The notes below the pieces were generated by a model that searched no databases, was not told the origin of the DNA, and worked only from the letters and a program-made list of their open reading frames with translations. The translations under genes and the position numbers were made by a program. Positions 1 to 8,584 of a DNA stretch of 64,000 bases are shown here, one piece after another. Positions within the stretch are counted from its first letter, which is position 1. Each line of letters starts with the position of its first letter. The DNA comes from CBDCWQ01 sp965223435. GTDB taxonomy: Bacteria; Myxococcota; Kuafuiibacteriia; Kuafuiibacteriales; Kuafuiibacteriaceae. The stretch spans positions 1,178,001 to 1,242,000 of the forward strand of contig CBDCWQ010000021.1 of the NCBI GenBank assembly GCA_965223435.1. The letters run 5' to 3'.

Positions 1-39
1 CTGTGAACACCAAACCCTATCGGTCGTTGACCTTGTCTC

Positions 40-176
40 CTAAACACAAACGCACAAGTCAGGATCCAGGCACGATGCGGCATTGGACCCTGCGGTGCCG
101 GCTCACGTACTTCCGTGTACCCTCCACGGACTCAGGGGACCAACACCTGGCTTCGAACTTGTGCGGTCCTGTTTAG
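40..176. repeat. R1 fold-back repeat, copy A
   Basis: This 137-bp element has imperfect 20-bp terminal inverted repeats (40-59 and 157-176, three mismatches). It is the reverse complement of the element at 26914-27069. Positions 62-120 match 26985-27043 reversed at 58 of 59 bases. The right end overlaps the 3' end of mobA, so the repeat supplies the last dozen or so codons and the stop of that gene. It contains no transposase and is too short to encode one. It resembles a MITE or a REP-like intergenic element; which one cannot be decided from two copies. Confidence 0.85.
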
Positions 177-773
177 CTCGACCCACTCCCGGGGCGTGTT
201 GGCATTCTGAAACTGAGAGTCATCCCCTTCGGCCAATATGCGGCCAAGGCCACCTGTTTGTTGGATCGCCTTCAACAGCCTTCTCACCGAAAGTCCCGAT
301 CCTTGTGTGGTCGAGTTCACATACAGATGGAGCAGGTTCTTCAGATCCTCGGTGACTCGGCATGCAACAGGGAGTTCAAAGTCCTTGTAGTGCGTGATGT
401 GAACGGTAGGCCGGATTTTCGTGAGCAGTCCCTCGAGCGTTGGAGCTTTGAGGCGAGGCATGTCGACGGGGACTACGATCAAGAAGCGCTCGGGTGCATA
501 TTTGTTTTCAAGAGCTTGTACAACTGAATGGAGTCCCCCCAAGGGCCCCCGACCGGGTACGAGATCCGGAATGCATGTATAGTTCTCCAATTGTCCGCTC
601 AAATAGACGTGTTGAACCGCATGCGGACGACGAATCTTTTTGAGGAGCCCAACCATATGCTCAACCAGGGGGTGCCCACCATAGTTGAGGAGCGCCTTGT
701 TGTGGCCCATCCTTTTGGACCGGCCTCCACACAGGACGACACCAAATACTTCTGTTGAACCCGTTCGTTGCAT
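132..773 (-). CDS. mobA: Molybdenum cofactor guanylyltransferase (MobA-like)
   Basis: This 213-residue nucleotidyltransferase probably joins GMP to molybdopterin in the cytoplasm, making the bis-MGD form that NapA-type enzymes need. Near the N-terminus it has the family signature GVVLCGGRSKRMG with a lysine shortly after, and DMPRL matches the metal-binding DMP motif. The ATG at 773 places nine residues before the signature, as in the family; a GTG at 812 would overlap moaE. It is the last gene of the Moco operon, 13 bp after moaE. The C-terminal residues after NTPREWVEL are encoded by repeat R1, so the native terminus may have been replaced. No mobB was seen. Confidence 0.85.
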   Translation of the reverse strand: MQRTGSTEVFGVVLCGGRSKRMGHNKALLNYGGHPLVEHMVGLLKKIRRPHAVQHVYLSGQLENYTCIPDLVPGRGPLGGLHSVVQALENKYAPERFLIVVPVDMPRLKAPTLEGLLTKIRPTVHITHYKDFELPVACRVTEDLKNLLHLYVNSTTQGSGLSVRRLLKAIQQTGGLGRILAEGDDSQFQNANTPREWVELNRTAQVRSQVLVP

Positions 774-786
774 GTCGGCCACAGGT

Positions 787-1245
787 TTAGATCGTACGTT
801 TGGCCGCTGCACCTACGTGCGCACAGCCCTTGAGCCACTCGCTGTCGCCGTCTTCGTAAAACTCTTTTTTCCAAATGGGGGCCCGGCGTTTGAGCTCCTC
901 AATGATGTACCGACTCGCGTCGTAGGCCTCATGACGGTGAGCGGCGCTTACGCCAATACCTACGCTGATCTCACCGACCTCGAGTCGGCCGACGCGATGA
1001 ATTGTGATGATTCGGGCTTCTTGATCGTATCGAGCGCCGGCTTCTTGACAGATGGATTGGAGAGTGCGCTCAGCCAAAGAGGCATGGGCATCATATTCGA
1101 GGGCCCTAACTCTTCGGCCATGGTTGGTCTTTCGTACGGTTCCGAAGAAGAGGACCTGTGCACCACACGCAGGATCATTGAGGTGTTTCAACAGCTGTTC
1201 GGCCACAATGGGCCGCTGGACCAGTTTCGCAATGAGGGCCGACAC
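787..1245 (-). CDS. moaE: Molybdopterin synthase catalytic subunit MoaE
   Basis: MoaE transfers sulfur from the MoaD thiocarboxylate to cyclic pyranopterin monophosphate to form molybdopterin. The 152-residue length is normal. Visible family motifs are FFGTVR, the central YDAHASLAE stretch, HRVG, and the active-site region RAPIWKKEFY with its lysine pair. The start is GTG at 1245 with AGGAG about nine bases upstream. It lies 27 bp after moaD, its obligate partner, and 13 bp before mobA. Confidence 0.95.
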   Translation of the reverse strand: MSALIAKLVQRPIVAEQLLKHLNDPACGAQVLFFGTVRKTNHGRRVRALEYDAHASLAERTLQSICQEAGARYDQEARIITIHRVGRLEVGEISVGIGVSAAHRHEAYDASRYIIEELKRRAPIWKKEFYEDGDSEWLKGCAHVGAAAKRTI

Positions 1246-1272
1246 GATGGAATACTCCTTTTGGGTGGTTGG

Positions 1273-1545
1273 CTAACCACCGCTGACCGGGGGCAGCACC
1301 GCGATCTTGGACAATCCTTCGACGGGTTCCGCATTGGACAGAATACGTTCGTCGGTTCCGATGGCCGATGCGTTGAGCAGGGCTTCGTTGAACGAGCCCA
1401 GTCGACGCTCCAGGGCTGACTGAATTTCTGAACGCGCGTCTTGGATTGTTCCGTGAATCGGGACCTCTACCAGGAGGTGAGGCTCGCTCAGAATCCCCCG
1501 AAACGCTCCAAAGAAATCAACATTTAGGGTTACGGTATTCGCCAT
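1273..1545 (-). CDS. moaD: Molybdopterin synthase sulfur-carrier subunit MoaD
   Basis: This 90-residue ubiquitin-like protein ends in Gly-Gly (PPVSGG), the tail that MoeB-type enzymes adenylate and thiocarboxylate. ATG at 1545 is chosen because AGGAGGT sits just upstream and it avoids overlap with moeA. It is followed directly by moaE, so the two synthase subunits are co-expressed. No moeB is present in the window, so activation must come from elsewhere in the genome. Confidence 0.93.
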   Translation of the reverse strand: MANTVTLNVDFFGAFRGILSEPHLLVEVPIHGTIQDARSEIQSALERRLGSFNEALLNASAIGTDERILSNAEPVEGLSKIAVLPPVSGG

Positions 1546-1556
1546 CTCACGACCTC

Positions 1557-2843
1557 CTACGCATCCAACCCCACATGGGAAAAGAGTCGACACTCGACGT
1601 ATTCGCCTGCCTTGATCACCTCTTTCCCTTCAGGAAGAATAGCCCACGCATGAGCCTCAAGAGACGGACGAAGCATGAATGACTGCTGGCGAGCTGGAAC
1701 GCAAATTGTCCATTTTCCGTTGTCGAGGCTCAGTTCTCCGAAGACGAACGTGCGAAGAGAGGCCCGTTTTTTGATGTCTCGTGTGACCTCAGCAAAGAGT
1801 GGGCGAGCTTCCTTGAGACCCAGGCGCAGGGCGAGATAGGGCTGGATGAAAAATGCCCACCCCACAGCCGAGCTGATAGGATTGCCGGGGAGACCGAAAA
1901 AGGCCACTTCGTTGCCAGACTTGGCTTTTACGGTCGCAAAGAGAATGGGCTTCCCTGGCCGGATGCGAGCCTTGTGAAAATGAATGGTGGCGCCCAAATC
2001 ACGGAGAGCCTGAGGAATAAAGTCATAGCGTCCCATAGAAACCGCGCCAGTCGTGATGATGCCATCCAAGGAAGCCCCTAGGGCTTTGTCCATCAGGACG
2101 AAGAAATCCTCGGGCCGGTCGGGTGCAATGCCATACGAAATCGCCTCCGCACCCGTGCGCTCAAGAACGGACTTGAGAAAGGGTTGGGTAGAATTGAAAA
2201 TCTTGCCCGCGGGCAAGGCTGCGCTTACGCATGATCCGACTTCAACAAGTTCGCGTCCAGTGGCCAAAAGCCCCATCCGCGGTCGAACCCTTACACGGAG
2301 CGTGGGACGGCCGATGGCGGCGAGCGCCATAACATCTTGAGGGCGAATGCGACGCCCCGCCGAAACAAGTTTCTGTCCGGATTCGAAGTCTTCGCCAATG
2401 AGGCGAACGTTTTCCTGAGGGGCGTACGGTTGGGAGACTTCGATGATGCGCGCCCCTGACTTCGGGTTGTCAACCGGTCGTACGTCCTCAACCCGTGCGA
2501 CGGTGTCGAAGGGTTCAGGAAGATACGCGCCCGTCATGATTTCCACTGCGGTGGGGAGGATGTGGTCTTTTAGGCCTACTCCAAAAATGGGCTCTCTGCC
2601 CGCTGCAGTGGCTCCAACCACCGCAAAATGCTTGGGACTCGTTTTGTTGATATCGGCCGTTTGCTGAGCGATCAAGGCGTATCCGTCCATGGCGGAGTTT
2701 CGAAAGCTAGGGTTTGGAAGATCAGCAACAATATCTTCCGCTGCTACGCGACCGACGGCGGCATGGAGTTCAACTCGCTCCGTTGGCAGTTTGTTACGCG
2801 CACGAGATTGGACGAGTTGAAGCGCGTCAACATACGGGATCAT
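1557..2843 (-). CDS. moeA: Molybdopterin molybdenumtransferase MoeA
   Basis: MoeA inserts molybdenum into adenylated molybdopterin. The 428 residues show the family landmarks in order: NSAMDGYAL near residue 50, TGAYLPEPFDTV, the TTGAVSMGRYDF loop of the MoCF-biosynthesis domain, RIRPGKP, and FGLPGNPISS. The start overlaps the stop of the upstream transporter gene by four bases (ATGA), indicating translational coupling. Adenylation of its substrate would be done by the MoaB/MogA half of the moaC-moaB fusion in the same operon. Confidence 0.96.
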   Translation of the reverse strand: MIPYVDALQLVQSRARNKLPTERVELHAAVGRVAAEDIVADLPNPSFRNSAMDGYALIAQQTADINKTSPKHFAVVGATAAGREPIFGVGLKDHILPTAVEIMTGAYLPEPFDTVARVEDVRPVDNPKSGARIIEVSQPYAPQENVRLIGEDFESGQKLVSAGRRIRPQDVMALAAIGRPTLRVRVRPRMGLLATGRELVEVGSCVSAALPAGKIFNSTQPFLKSVLERTGAEAISYGIAPDRPEDFFVLMDKALGASLDGIITTGAVSMGRYDFIPQALRDLGATIHFHKARIRPGKPILFATVKAKSGNEVAFFGLPGNPISSAVGWAFFIQPYLALRLGLKEARPLFAEVTRDIKKRASLRTFVFGELSLDNGKWTICVPARQQSFMLRPSLEAHAWAILPEGKEVIKAGEYVECRLFSHVGLDA

Positions 2844-3985
2844 GGTCGGCTCACTTTCAAGGTTGTTTGATGTCGCCGGTAAAACGCAAGTTCAAGCGCG
2901 GCGCCCACCAAAAGTGTCCACAGTAGATTTTGAGTCAAGAGGGTTACACCCGCCATGACAACCAGGACGCCACATTTATGGCGACCGACCCAGCTTGGCT
3001 GAGCCAGCCCCATATGGAACACCCCGATCGCTATGAGAAGAGGGCTGAGCAATACCGAGGGATATTTCACCGCAAGAGAGCCTCCCATCCAAGGGAACAA
3101 CGATAGAGCGAGCAGGCCACAACCGATGAACAGGTTCATGGACCAGTCTCGAGCCCCTCCCCGAACGTGCGCGGTCAGCCCTCCAGACCCGTGGCAGAAG
3201 GGAAGCCCGCCGATGGCAGAAAACAAGACGTTTCCAATCGAGATCGATCCCAAAAGCGATCTGGGTGTGACCCGATGGGCACGCGCACCAAAATACCGGC
3301 GGGCTGCATCGTCCGTCGCCACGACCGAGTTGGCAAGTGTCAAAGCGATTTGCGGGAGGACAAGAGAAACAATGAGAAGAGGTCGAACAGATAAAGATGA
3401 AGAGGAGAGGTTTGAGTGAAGCGCAAGCGCCGACGCGCCTGCCCCGAGTCTCAAAGAAAAAACCATGCCCACCACCGAGATAAGCCCCAAAATGGGAAGG
3501 CGCGTGTGACGCTCGCCCACGATTGTGGCATAGGCGATGACACATATCGCACATACGCCAACCAGGTTCGGCGACGATGCCACAGCGATTTGAAAGCCAC
3601 GCGTCACAAGAATCACCCCCAGACCAAGCTGCACACCGTGGACGAGATGCCTGGGCACTTTGCGGCTCAGCAGGTTTGTGTCGACGAACAGGAAGGTCGC
3701 ACACAAGATCCCAACAAGAATTCCAGCAATCCGAATTTCGTCGAAGGTCGCCCCGATGGCGATGGCACCCATGGTCAGGGCCTTGAGTGGTTGAACCGCC
3801 ATGGGAATTCGAAAAAAGAAGCCAGCAGCGATGTAGGTGATGCCGGCTGTAGTGAGAAGCATCGCCGCTGAGTATCCCCCCTTGAGGACGAGCAGAGTAA
3901 GAATGGGAAAAAGAATGGCGCCATCGGATACCGCGCCGAGACCGTTACCCATGACTTTGCGCGGGAACGGACGACTATCGTCCAT
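2840..3985 (-). CDS. MOT1-type molybdate transporter
   Basis: This polytopic membrane protein of 381 residues resembles the MOT1/SulP-related molybdate transporters (MFS_MOT1). The first half has a GAVSDGAILFP start followed by RIPMAVQPLKAL, matching the conserved PVQPMKA region. The second half has a conserved NSVVATDD segment and GGLPFCHGSGGLTAHVRGGAR, matching the MOT1 PxCHGxGGLAAQ signature. ATG at 3985 is chosen because GGAGGAGG lies immediately upstream; a longer frame upstream would overlap moaCB. Its position inside the Moco operon supports molybdate rather than sulfate as substrate, and no modABC genes are nearby. Confidence 0.82.
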   Translation of the reverse strand: MDDSRPFPRKVMGNGLGAVSDGAILFPILTLLVLKGGYSAAMLLTTAGITYIAAGFFFRIPMAVQPLKALTMGAIAIGATFDEIRIAGILVGILCATFLFVDTNLLSRKVPRHLVHGVQLGLGVILVTRGFQIAVASSPNLVGVCAICVIAYATIVGERHTRLPILGLISVVGMVFSLRLGAGASALALHSNLSSSSLSVRPLLIVSLVLPQIALTLANSVVATDDAARRYFGARAHRVTPRSLLGSISIGNVLFSAIGGLPFCHGSGGLTAHVRGGARDWSMNLFIGCGLLALSLFPWMGGSLAVKYPSVLLSPLLIAIGVFHMGLAQPSWVGRHKCGVLVVMAGVTLLTQNLLWTLLVGAALELAFYRRHQTTLKVSRP

Positions 3986-4985
3986 GTCCTCCTCCGTTCT
4001 TGGCAATGCACAGCGCGTGCGGAAGGATCGGCCCCAACGCATTGAGGCCTTCCTGTACGGCTTTTTTGCTTCCCGGCAATGAAATCACCAGCGTCCGCCC
4101 GCAGAGTCCTGACACCGACCGGCTCAACGAAGCAAACTTGGTGTAAATGAGTCCTTGGGAGCGAAGAAGCTCTCCGAAGCCCGGTACGCGGCGGTCACAG
4201 ACTTTCTCGACCGCCTCGGGCGTCACGTCGCGGGGGCTGAGACCGGTACCGCCCGTCGTGATAACCAAATCTACCGCTTGTTCGTGCGCGAAGCGTTCCA
4301 CGGCTTGCGCAATATGCTCTTCTTCGTCTGGAACGACGCTCTGGTCGACCAACAGCGCACCGCTTGATTGCAAGAAAGTGATCAACAGGTCGCCTGAACC
4401 ATCTGGCATCGCCTTTTCGAAAACGCGATCACTGATGGTGAGTACCGCAGCGCGAAAGCCGGCAAGGGAGACGGGCTCTGAATCACCAACGATTCGACCA
4501 ATGAGCTTGGCATGGCCGGCCTCTGAGCAGTCAGGGTGGACCCAAAGCCCCCTTTTTCCGCCTCTTTTGACGATGAGACGCACATCGGAAATGGTGAGGG
4601 CGGGACAGACTCCTTTGACCAAATCGTAGACCGACAAAAGGGCGCCCTGAACACCAGCAAGCGCTTCCATTTCCACCCCCGTTTTGGCCGTAGCGCCGAC
4701 CTCACAAAGCACTGCGATCGAGCAGGTGCGCTGGTTCAGTTCAAAAGACACGTTTACGTAGTCCAGCGCCAGAGGATGGCAAAGGGGAATTGCCGATGAT
4801 GCATTTTTGGCGGCAAGCACCCCAGCAACCTCCGCCAGGGCAAGAACATTCCCTTTGGGCAAGCGATGCTCCTTGACTGCTTCGAAGGCGATATCGTCGA
4901 GTTGAATCCGTCCCTCAGCCACCGCGATCCGACGCGTGGCTCTTTTTTCGCTTACATCGATCATATGAAGCTGCGCGTCGTACAT
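3975..4985 (-). CDS. moaCB: Bifunctional MoaC-MoaB/MogA fusion
   Basis: This 336-residue protein fuses two Moco enzymes. Residues about 5-160 are cyclic pyranopterin monophosphate synthase accessory protein MoaC, with LCHPLALDYV and EVGATAKTGVEMEALAGV. Residues about 175-336 are the MoaB/MogA molybdopterin adenylyltransferase, with the TTGGTG...RDVTPEA loop and LPGSKKAVQEG. It would act at two separated steps, GTP rearrangement and adenylation. ATG at 4985 is preferred because GGAGG lies seven bases upstream, inside the end of moaA. Fused MoaC-MoaB proteins are known in several phyla. Confidence 0.93.
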   Translation of the reverse strand: MYDAQLHMIDVSEKRATRRIAVAEGRIQLDDIAFEAVKEHRLPKGNVLALAEVAGVLAAKNASSAIPLCHPLALDYVNVSFELNQRTCSIAVLCEVGATAKTGVEMEALAGVQGALLSVYDLVKGVCPALTISDVRLIVKRGGKRGLWVHPDCSEAGHAKLIGRIVGDSEPVSLAGFRAAVLTISDRVFEKAMPDGSGDLLITFLQSSGALLVDQSVVPDEEEHIAQAVERFAHEQAVDLVITTGGTGLSPRDVTPEAVEKVCDRRVPGFGELLRSQGLIYTKFASLSRSVSGLCGRTLVISLPGSKKAVQEGLNALGPILPHALCIAKNGGGHGR

Positions 4986-4987
4986 TT

Positions 4988-5989
4988 TTAGCCTCCGATC
5001 ACCGAAAGGTTGTGTGTTGTTCCCGAATGCCCACTGTGCAGTGCGTGTGCTTCGGCCTTTTTCGAAAGGAGTTCGCCGATGGTGCCCTGAAGAAGACTCT
5101 TTTGCTCGGGTCGCTGCAGAAGGTGCCTGAGTGAATGCTGGGTATTGCCGAAGAGGCACAATTTTAGGGCGCCCCGGGCGGTCACGCGTAGCCGGTTACA
5201 TGTGGTGCAAAAATCCCTTCCGTAGGGCATGATAAGCCCCAAAGAACCGACGGAGTCGGGGTGCTCAAACTCCACGGCTGGTCCGTCGGTGTTTGTTCGG
5301 GCACGAGCCACCCAGCCGGAGCGCTCCATCTTTTTTCGTAGGTCGAAACAAGAAGCGTGCTTTTTCAAAAAAAAGAGACGGTTGTCTCCGGTCTGCATCA
5401 GCTCGATAAAACGCACCGTCACGGGGCGCGTGCGCACGAAAGAGAAGAAGCGTTCGAGATCTTCACTGTCCATGTCCTTCAGCAACACGGTATTGATCTT
5501 GACCCAAGGGAAACCAGCCTCAAGCGCACAGTCGATTCCCCGAAGAACGTCGTCGAGACGGTCTACGCCCGTTACCTGAGAAAACCGCGTGGGGTTTAGG
5601 CTGTCGACGCTCACGTTGAGGTGTGTGAGCCCCGACCTTCGAAGCTTCGAAGCGATGTGCTGGAGACGAAACCCGTTTGTTGTAAGGCCTATCTGAGTGA
5701 TATCGCGTAAACTGGAGACGGACTCGATGATCGCCAGGAGATCCCGGCGCAGAGTCGGCTCTCCTCCGGTGAGTCGAATCTTCGAAATTCCGAGCTCTGA
5801 AAAGGCCTTGACCAAGTGGCTGATTTCACGAAGACCGAGCTCCCTTTGGCGAGGCTGGGATGGCCGATAGCCGCCCGGAAGACAATAGTTGCAGCGAAAA
5901 TTACACCGCTCGGTGAGAGAGAGTCGGAGGTACCTGAACACTCGACCAGAGGGGTCCTTGAGCTGGGTCGCCGGGTCTTGTCTCGTCAA
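4988..5989 (-). CDS. moaA: GTP 3',8-cyclase MoaA (radical SAM)
   Basis: MoaA catalyses the first Moco step, converting GTP to 3',8-cyclo-7,8-dihydro-GTP. The radical-SAM motif CNFRCNYC and the C-terminal second cluster CTTCNRLR...LC are both visible, and the protein ends in Gly-Gly as MoaA proteins do. The TTG start at 5989 has GGAG five bases upstream, gives 333 residues (close to the usual 330), and leaves a 135-bp divergent intergenic region. Longer alternatives start at ATG 6085 or TTG 6121, but that extension is not MoaA-like. It heads the Moco operon. Confidence 0.93.
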   Translation of the reverse strand: MTRQDPATQLKDPSGRVFRYLRLSLTERCNFRCNYCLPGGYRPSQPRQRELGLREISHLVKAFSELGISKIRLTGGEPTLRRDLLAIIESVSSLRDITQIGLTTNGFRLQHIASKLRRSGLTHLNVSVDSLNPTRFSQVTGVDRLDDVLRGIDCALEAGFPWVKINTVLLKDMDSEDLERFFSFVRTRPVTVRFIELMQTGDNRLFFLKKHASCFDLRKKMERSGWVARARTNTDGPAVEFEHPDSVGSLGLIMPYGRDFCTTCNRLRVTARGALKLCLFGNTQHSLRHLLQRPEQKSLLQGTIGELLSKKAEAHALHSGHSGTTHNLSVIGG

Positions 5990-6124
5990 TGCAGCTCCGC
6001 TTCTGTCCGGGTTCGAAAAATATCGAAAAGGAACGTAACGGCAGAACCTACAGCAATTCTCATTCCAACAAGCCCAGACCCTCATTGACTTTCCAAAGCC
6101 CCTTTGCTCTGACTGGTGCAAACA

Positions 6125-6445
6125 ATGGCCGATCTACCAGAGCCTCCAAAGGCCTATCAGTCGTTCATCAAGGCGTTTCCTAAACTTGGGGCAGCCTGGG
6201 ATTTGGTTCACGAAGCAGGCAACGTAGGCCCTTTGGACGGCAAAGCGCAGCGACTTATCAAGCTGGGGATTGCAATCGGCGCACTCCGAGAGGGGGCCAT
6301 TCGTGCTTCGGTGCGCAAAGCTGTCCGGCAGGGCATTACTGAGGATGAACTTCAACAAGTGGTGGGCCTAGCCGCAGGCACGCTCGGGTTTCCAGCTACT
6401 GTGGCGGTGTACTCTTGGATCAAGAAGGTTCTTGAAGAGCACTGA
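6125..6445 (+). CDS. Carboxymuconolactone decarboxylase/AhpD-like protein
   Basis: This 106-residue all-helical protein resembles the CMD/AhpD fold: a central LIKLGIAIGA helix, a conserved Glu (REGAIRASVRKAVRQG), then TEDELQQVVGLAAGTLGFPA. The CxxC pair used by AhpD as a peroxidase reductase is absent; the equivalent segment reads ASVR. It is therefore unlikely to be a thiol peroxidase. It is divergent from moaA and precedes the respiratory cluster by less than 200 bp, so it may belong to that regulon; its role is unknown. Confidence 0.7.
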   Translation: MADLPEPPKAYQSFIKAFPKLGAAWDLVHEAGNVGPLDGKAQRLIKLGIAIGALREGAIRASVRKAVRQGITEDELQQVVGLAAGTLGFPATVAVYSWIKKVLEEH

Positions 6446-6631
6446 ACATTCGAACAAAACTGTCACTCTTTCGTAATGCTCATGTTCTAAAATGTAACCA
6501 ACTCGAAATCACGATCATGGCCAATGGAGGCCCCACGCCCCACAGGTTGGGCGGAAGACCGCGAAGCCGAAGCCCGGCCCAAGGCTGGCACGAACCCTGC
6601 TTGGTGTTTCATGGCGTCGGACCGGGAAGCC

Positions 6632-8575
6632 ATGAGCGAATTAGAAAAAGCGTCCGCAGCACAACCCGGTCTTTGTGTCGACGATTCCGCGCCGGGGCTG
6701 CGTCCAGTCAATCCTCAGTGGCTCAGGACCAACATTCCATGTCGGGCGGCTTGTCCGGTGGGGACCCACGCCGGCGGTTACGTCTCTTTGATTGCCCAAG
6801 GCGCCCACGAAGAGGCTTATCTGCTCGCACGTCGGCCCAATCCATTTGCTTCGGTTTGCGGCCGGATCTGTGCGCACCCCTGCGAGGCTGCATGTCGCCG
6901 CCAACACATTGACGCGCCCATTCACATTCGTGCGCTGAAGCGATTTGTGACCGAACGCTACGGCGTAGAAAGCACGCGGGACTTCAGCAGAATTCTTAAC
7001 GTGGTTGAAAGACCTCGACCGCCGACGAGCAAGCCCGGCCGAGTCGCCATCGTCGGCGCGGGTCCCGCGGGACTGGCCTGTGCCCACGACCTGGCCCTCA
7101 TGGGTCACAAGGTCGTGGTGTTCGATGCGGCTCGGGTTGCGGGTGGGATGATGCGCGTCGGTATTCCCGAGTACCGTCTGCCTCGCGACCTCATTCAGCG
7201 AGAGGTCGATTTCATCGAACATTTGGGGGTTGAGATTCGGCTGGGGGTCGAAATTGGCCCTTCGCTGAGCTTCAGCACTTTGCGCCGGGACTACGACGCA
7301 CTTTTTTTGGCCCCTGGGTGTCGCAAGGGCCGAGGGCTCCCATTGCCAGGCATGGATTTGAGCGGGGTACTCACGGCCATCGATTTCCTGGTTGAGGTCA
7401 ATCTCGGACATCCGGTGGTGCTCGGAGACGAGGTTGTGGTCCTGGGCGGTGGAAATGTTGCGTTCGATGTAGCCCGAACGGCTCGTCGTTTTGGCGGCAC
7501 CTCAGAGCCCGATGAGTCGCATCACAACCTCATGATAGATACCGCAAGGGTTGTGGCCCGGACGCTCAACAAGAAGGTCACCTTGGTTTCGCTCGAGGAT
7601 CGACACGAGTTGCCTGCCGCGGCCGACGAGATTGAAGAAGGCGCCAATGAGGGTGTTTCTTTCCTCCATCGGCGTGGCCCCAAAGCGGTCATAGGAACAG
7701 CAGGCAAGGTTTCCGCCCTCGAGACCCTTGACGTGAGCCGTGTATTTGATGCCTCGGGTCGTTTCGCTCCGGAGTTTGTCAAGGGAAGCGAACGACAGAT
7801 TCCATGCGATACGGTCATTTTTGCGGTGGGCCAGGTCGCAGATCTGTCGTTTTTGGGTGAAGACCATGGCCTGGCGGTGTCTCCAAGAAACACGATCGAC
7901 GTGGACCGAGAAACCCTCGCCACGTCTTTGCCAGGTATCTATGCCGGAGGTGATGTGGCTTTTGGTCCCCGCATTGTCATCGAAGCGGTGGCCGATGGCC
8001 GACGCGCCGCCAAAGCGATGGATAGCTATCTCACCAATCGGGTAGACGAGGCCCCAAGACTTGCGCTTCGAGTGTTTGATAGCTTTGGATACGAGCACCC
8101 CTTTTCGGTAGGCGATTACGAACATCTCGGCCGCCGTGAAGTTCCGATGCGTCCGGTCATGGAGCGGACCGAGACCGGTCAGGTAGAGGTCGGCTTTGAC
8201 GAAGCCAGCGCCCGGCGAGAGGGGGCTCGCTGCCTTCACTGCTGGATCAACACCGTTTTCGATTCCCAAGCGTTGAGTGGCTCGGAGTGCATCCAATGCG
8301 CCGGATGTGTTGATGTGTGTCCGGTCGACTGCATCGATCTTGTGAGTCTTATCCGAATCGCCGCGGACCCCAACAATAGAGCCCATCTACGACTGTCTGA
8401 CGGATCCCCCATTCAGTATGCAGGGCGAGACGGGGCGGCCCTCATTAAAGATGAAACAGCGTGCATTCGGTGCGGCCTATGTGCGCGTCGATGTCCGGTA
8501 TCGTGTATCACAATGCAAGGCTTTTACCTGACTGATGAAATGGATGTGCTCGCTGGGTGCGAGCGGAGTCTTTGA
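6632..8575 (+). CDS. GltD-like FAD/NAD(P) oxidoreductase with C-terminal 2[4Fe-4S] ferredoxin domain
   Basis: The protein is about 647 residues. The N-terminal part is the Fe-S domain of the glutamate-synthase small-subunit family (PCRAACPVGTHAGGYV, then CGRICAHPCEAAC). Next come a dinucleotide-binding motif VGAGPAGLACAHDL and a second nucleotide fold around VVLGGGNVAFDVA. The C-terminus carries two ferredoxin motifs, CIQCAGCVDVC and CIRCGLCARRC. It should exchange electrons between NAD(P)H and an iron-sulfur partner in the cytoplasm. It is not next to a glutamate synthase large subunit but heads the Rieske/Nap cluster. The start is uncertain; in-frame ATGs at 6524 and 6611 also exist. Confidence 0.85.
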   Translation: MSELEKASAAQPGLCVDDSAPGLRPVNPQWLRTNIPCRAACPVGTHAGGYVSLIAQGAHEEAYLLARRPNPFASVCGRICAHPCEAACRRQHIDAPIHIRALKRFVTERYGVESTRDFSRILNVVERPRPPTSKPGRVAIVGAGPAGLACAHDLALMGHKVVVFDAARVAGGMMRVGIPEYRLPRDLIQREVDFIEHLGVEIRLGVEIGPSLSFSTLRRDYDALFLAPGCRKGRGLPLPGMDLSGVLTAIDFLVEVNLGHPVVLGDEVVVLGGGNVAFDVARTARRFGGTSEPDESHHNLMIDTARVVARTLNKKVTLVSLEDRHELPAAADEIEEGANEGVSFLHRRGPKAVIGTAGKVSALETLDVSRVFDASGRFAPEFVKGSERQIPCDTVIFAVGQVADLSFLGEDHGLAVSPRNTIDVDRETLATSLPGIYAGGDVAFGPRIVIEAVADGRRAAKAMDSYLTNRVDEAPRLALRVFDSFGYEHPFSVGDYEHLGRREVPMRPVMERTETGQVEVGFDEASARREGARCLHCWINTVFDSQALSGSECIQCAGCVDVCPVDCIDLVSLIRIAADPNNRAHLRLSDGSPIQYAGRDGAALIKDETACIRCGLCARRCPVSCITMQGFYLTDEMDVLAGCERSL

Positions 8576-8584
8576 GGAGCAAGC

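Noticed and set aside
6446..6631. Search for an FNR- or NarL-type operator before the nap cluster
   Set aside because: No TTGAT-N4-ATCAA or clear NarL heptamer pair was seen, so no regulator site is claimed.
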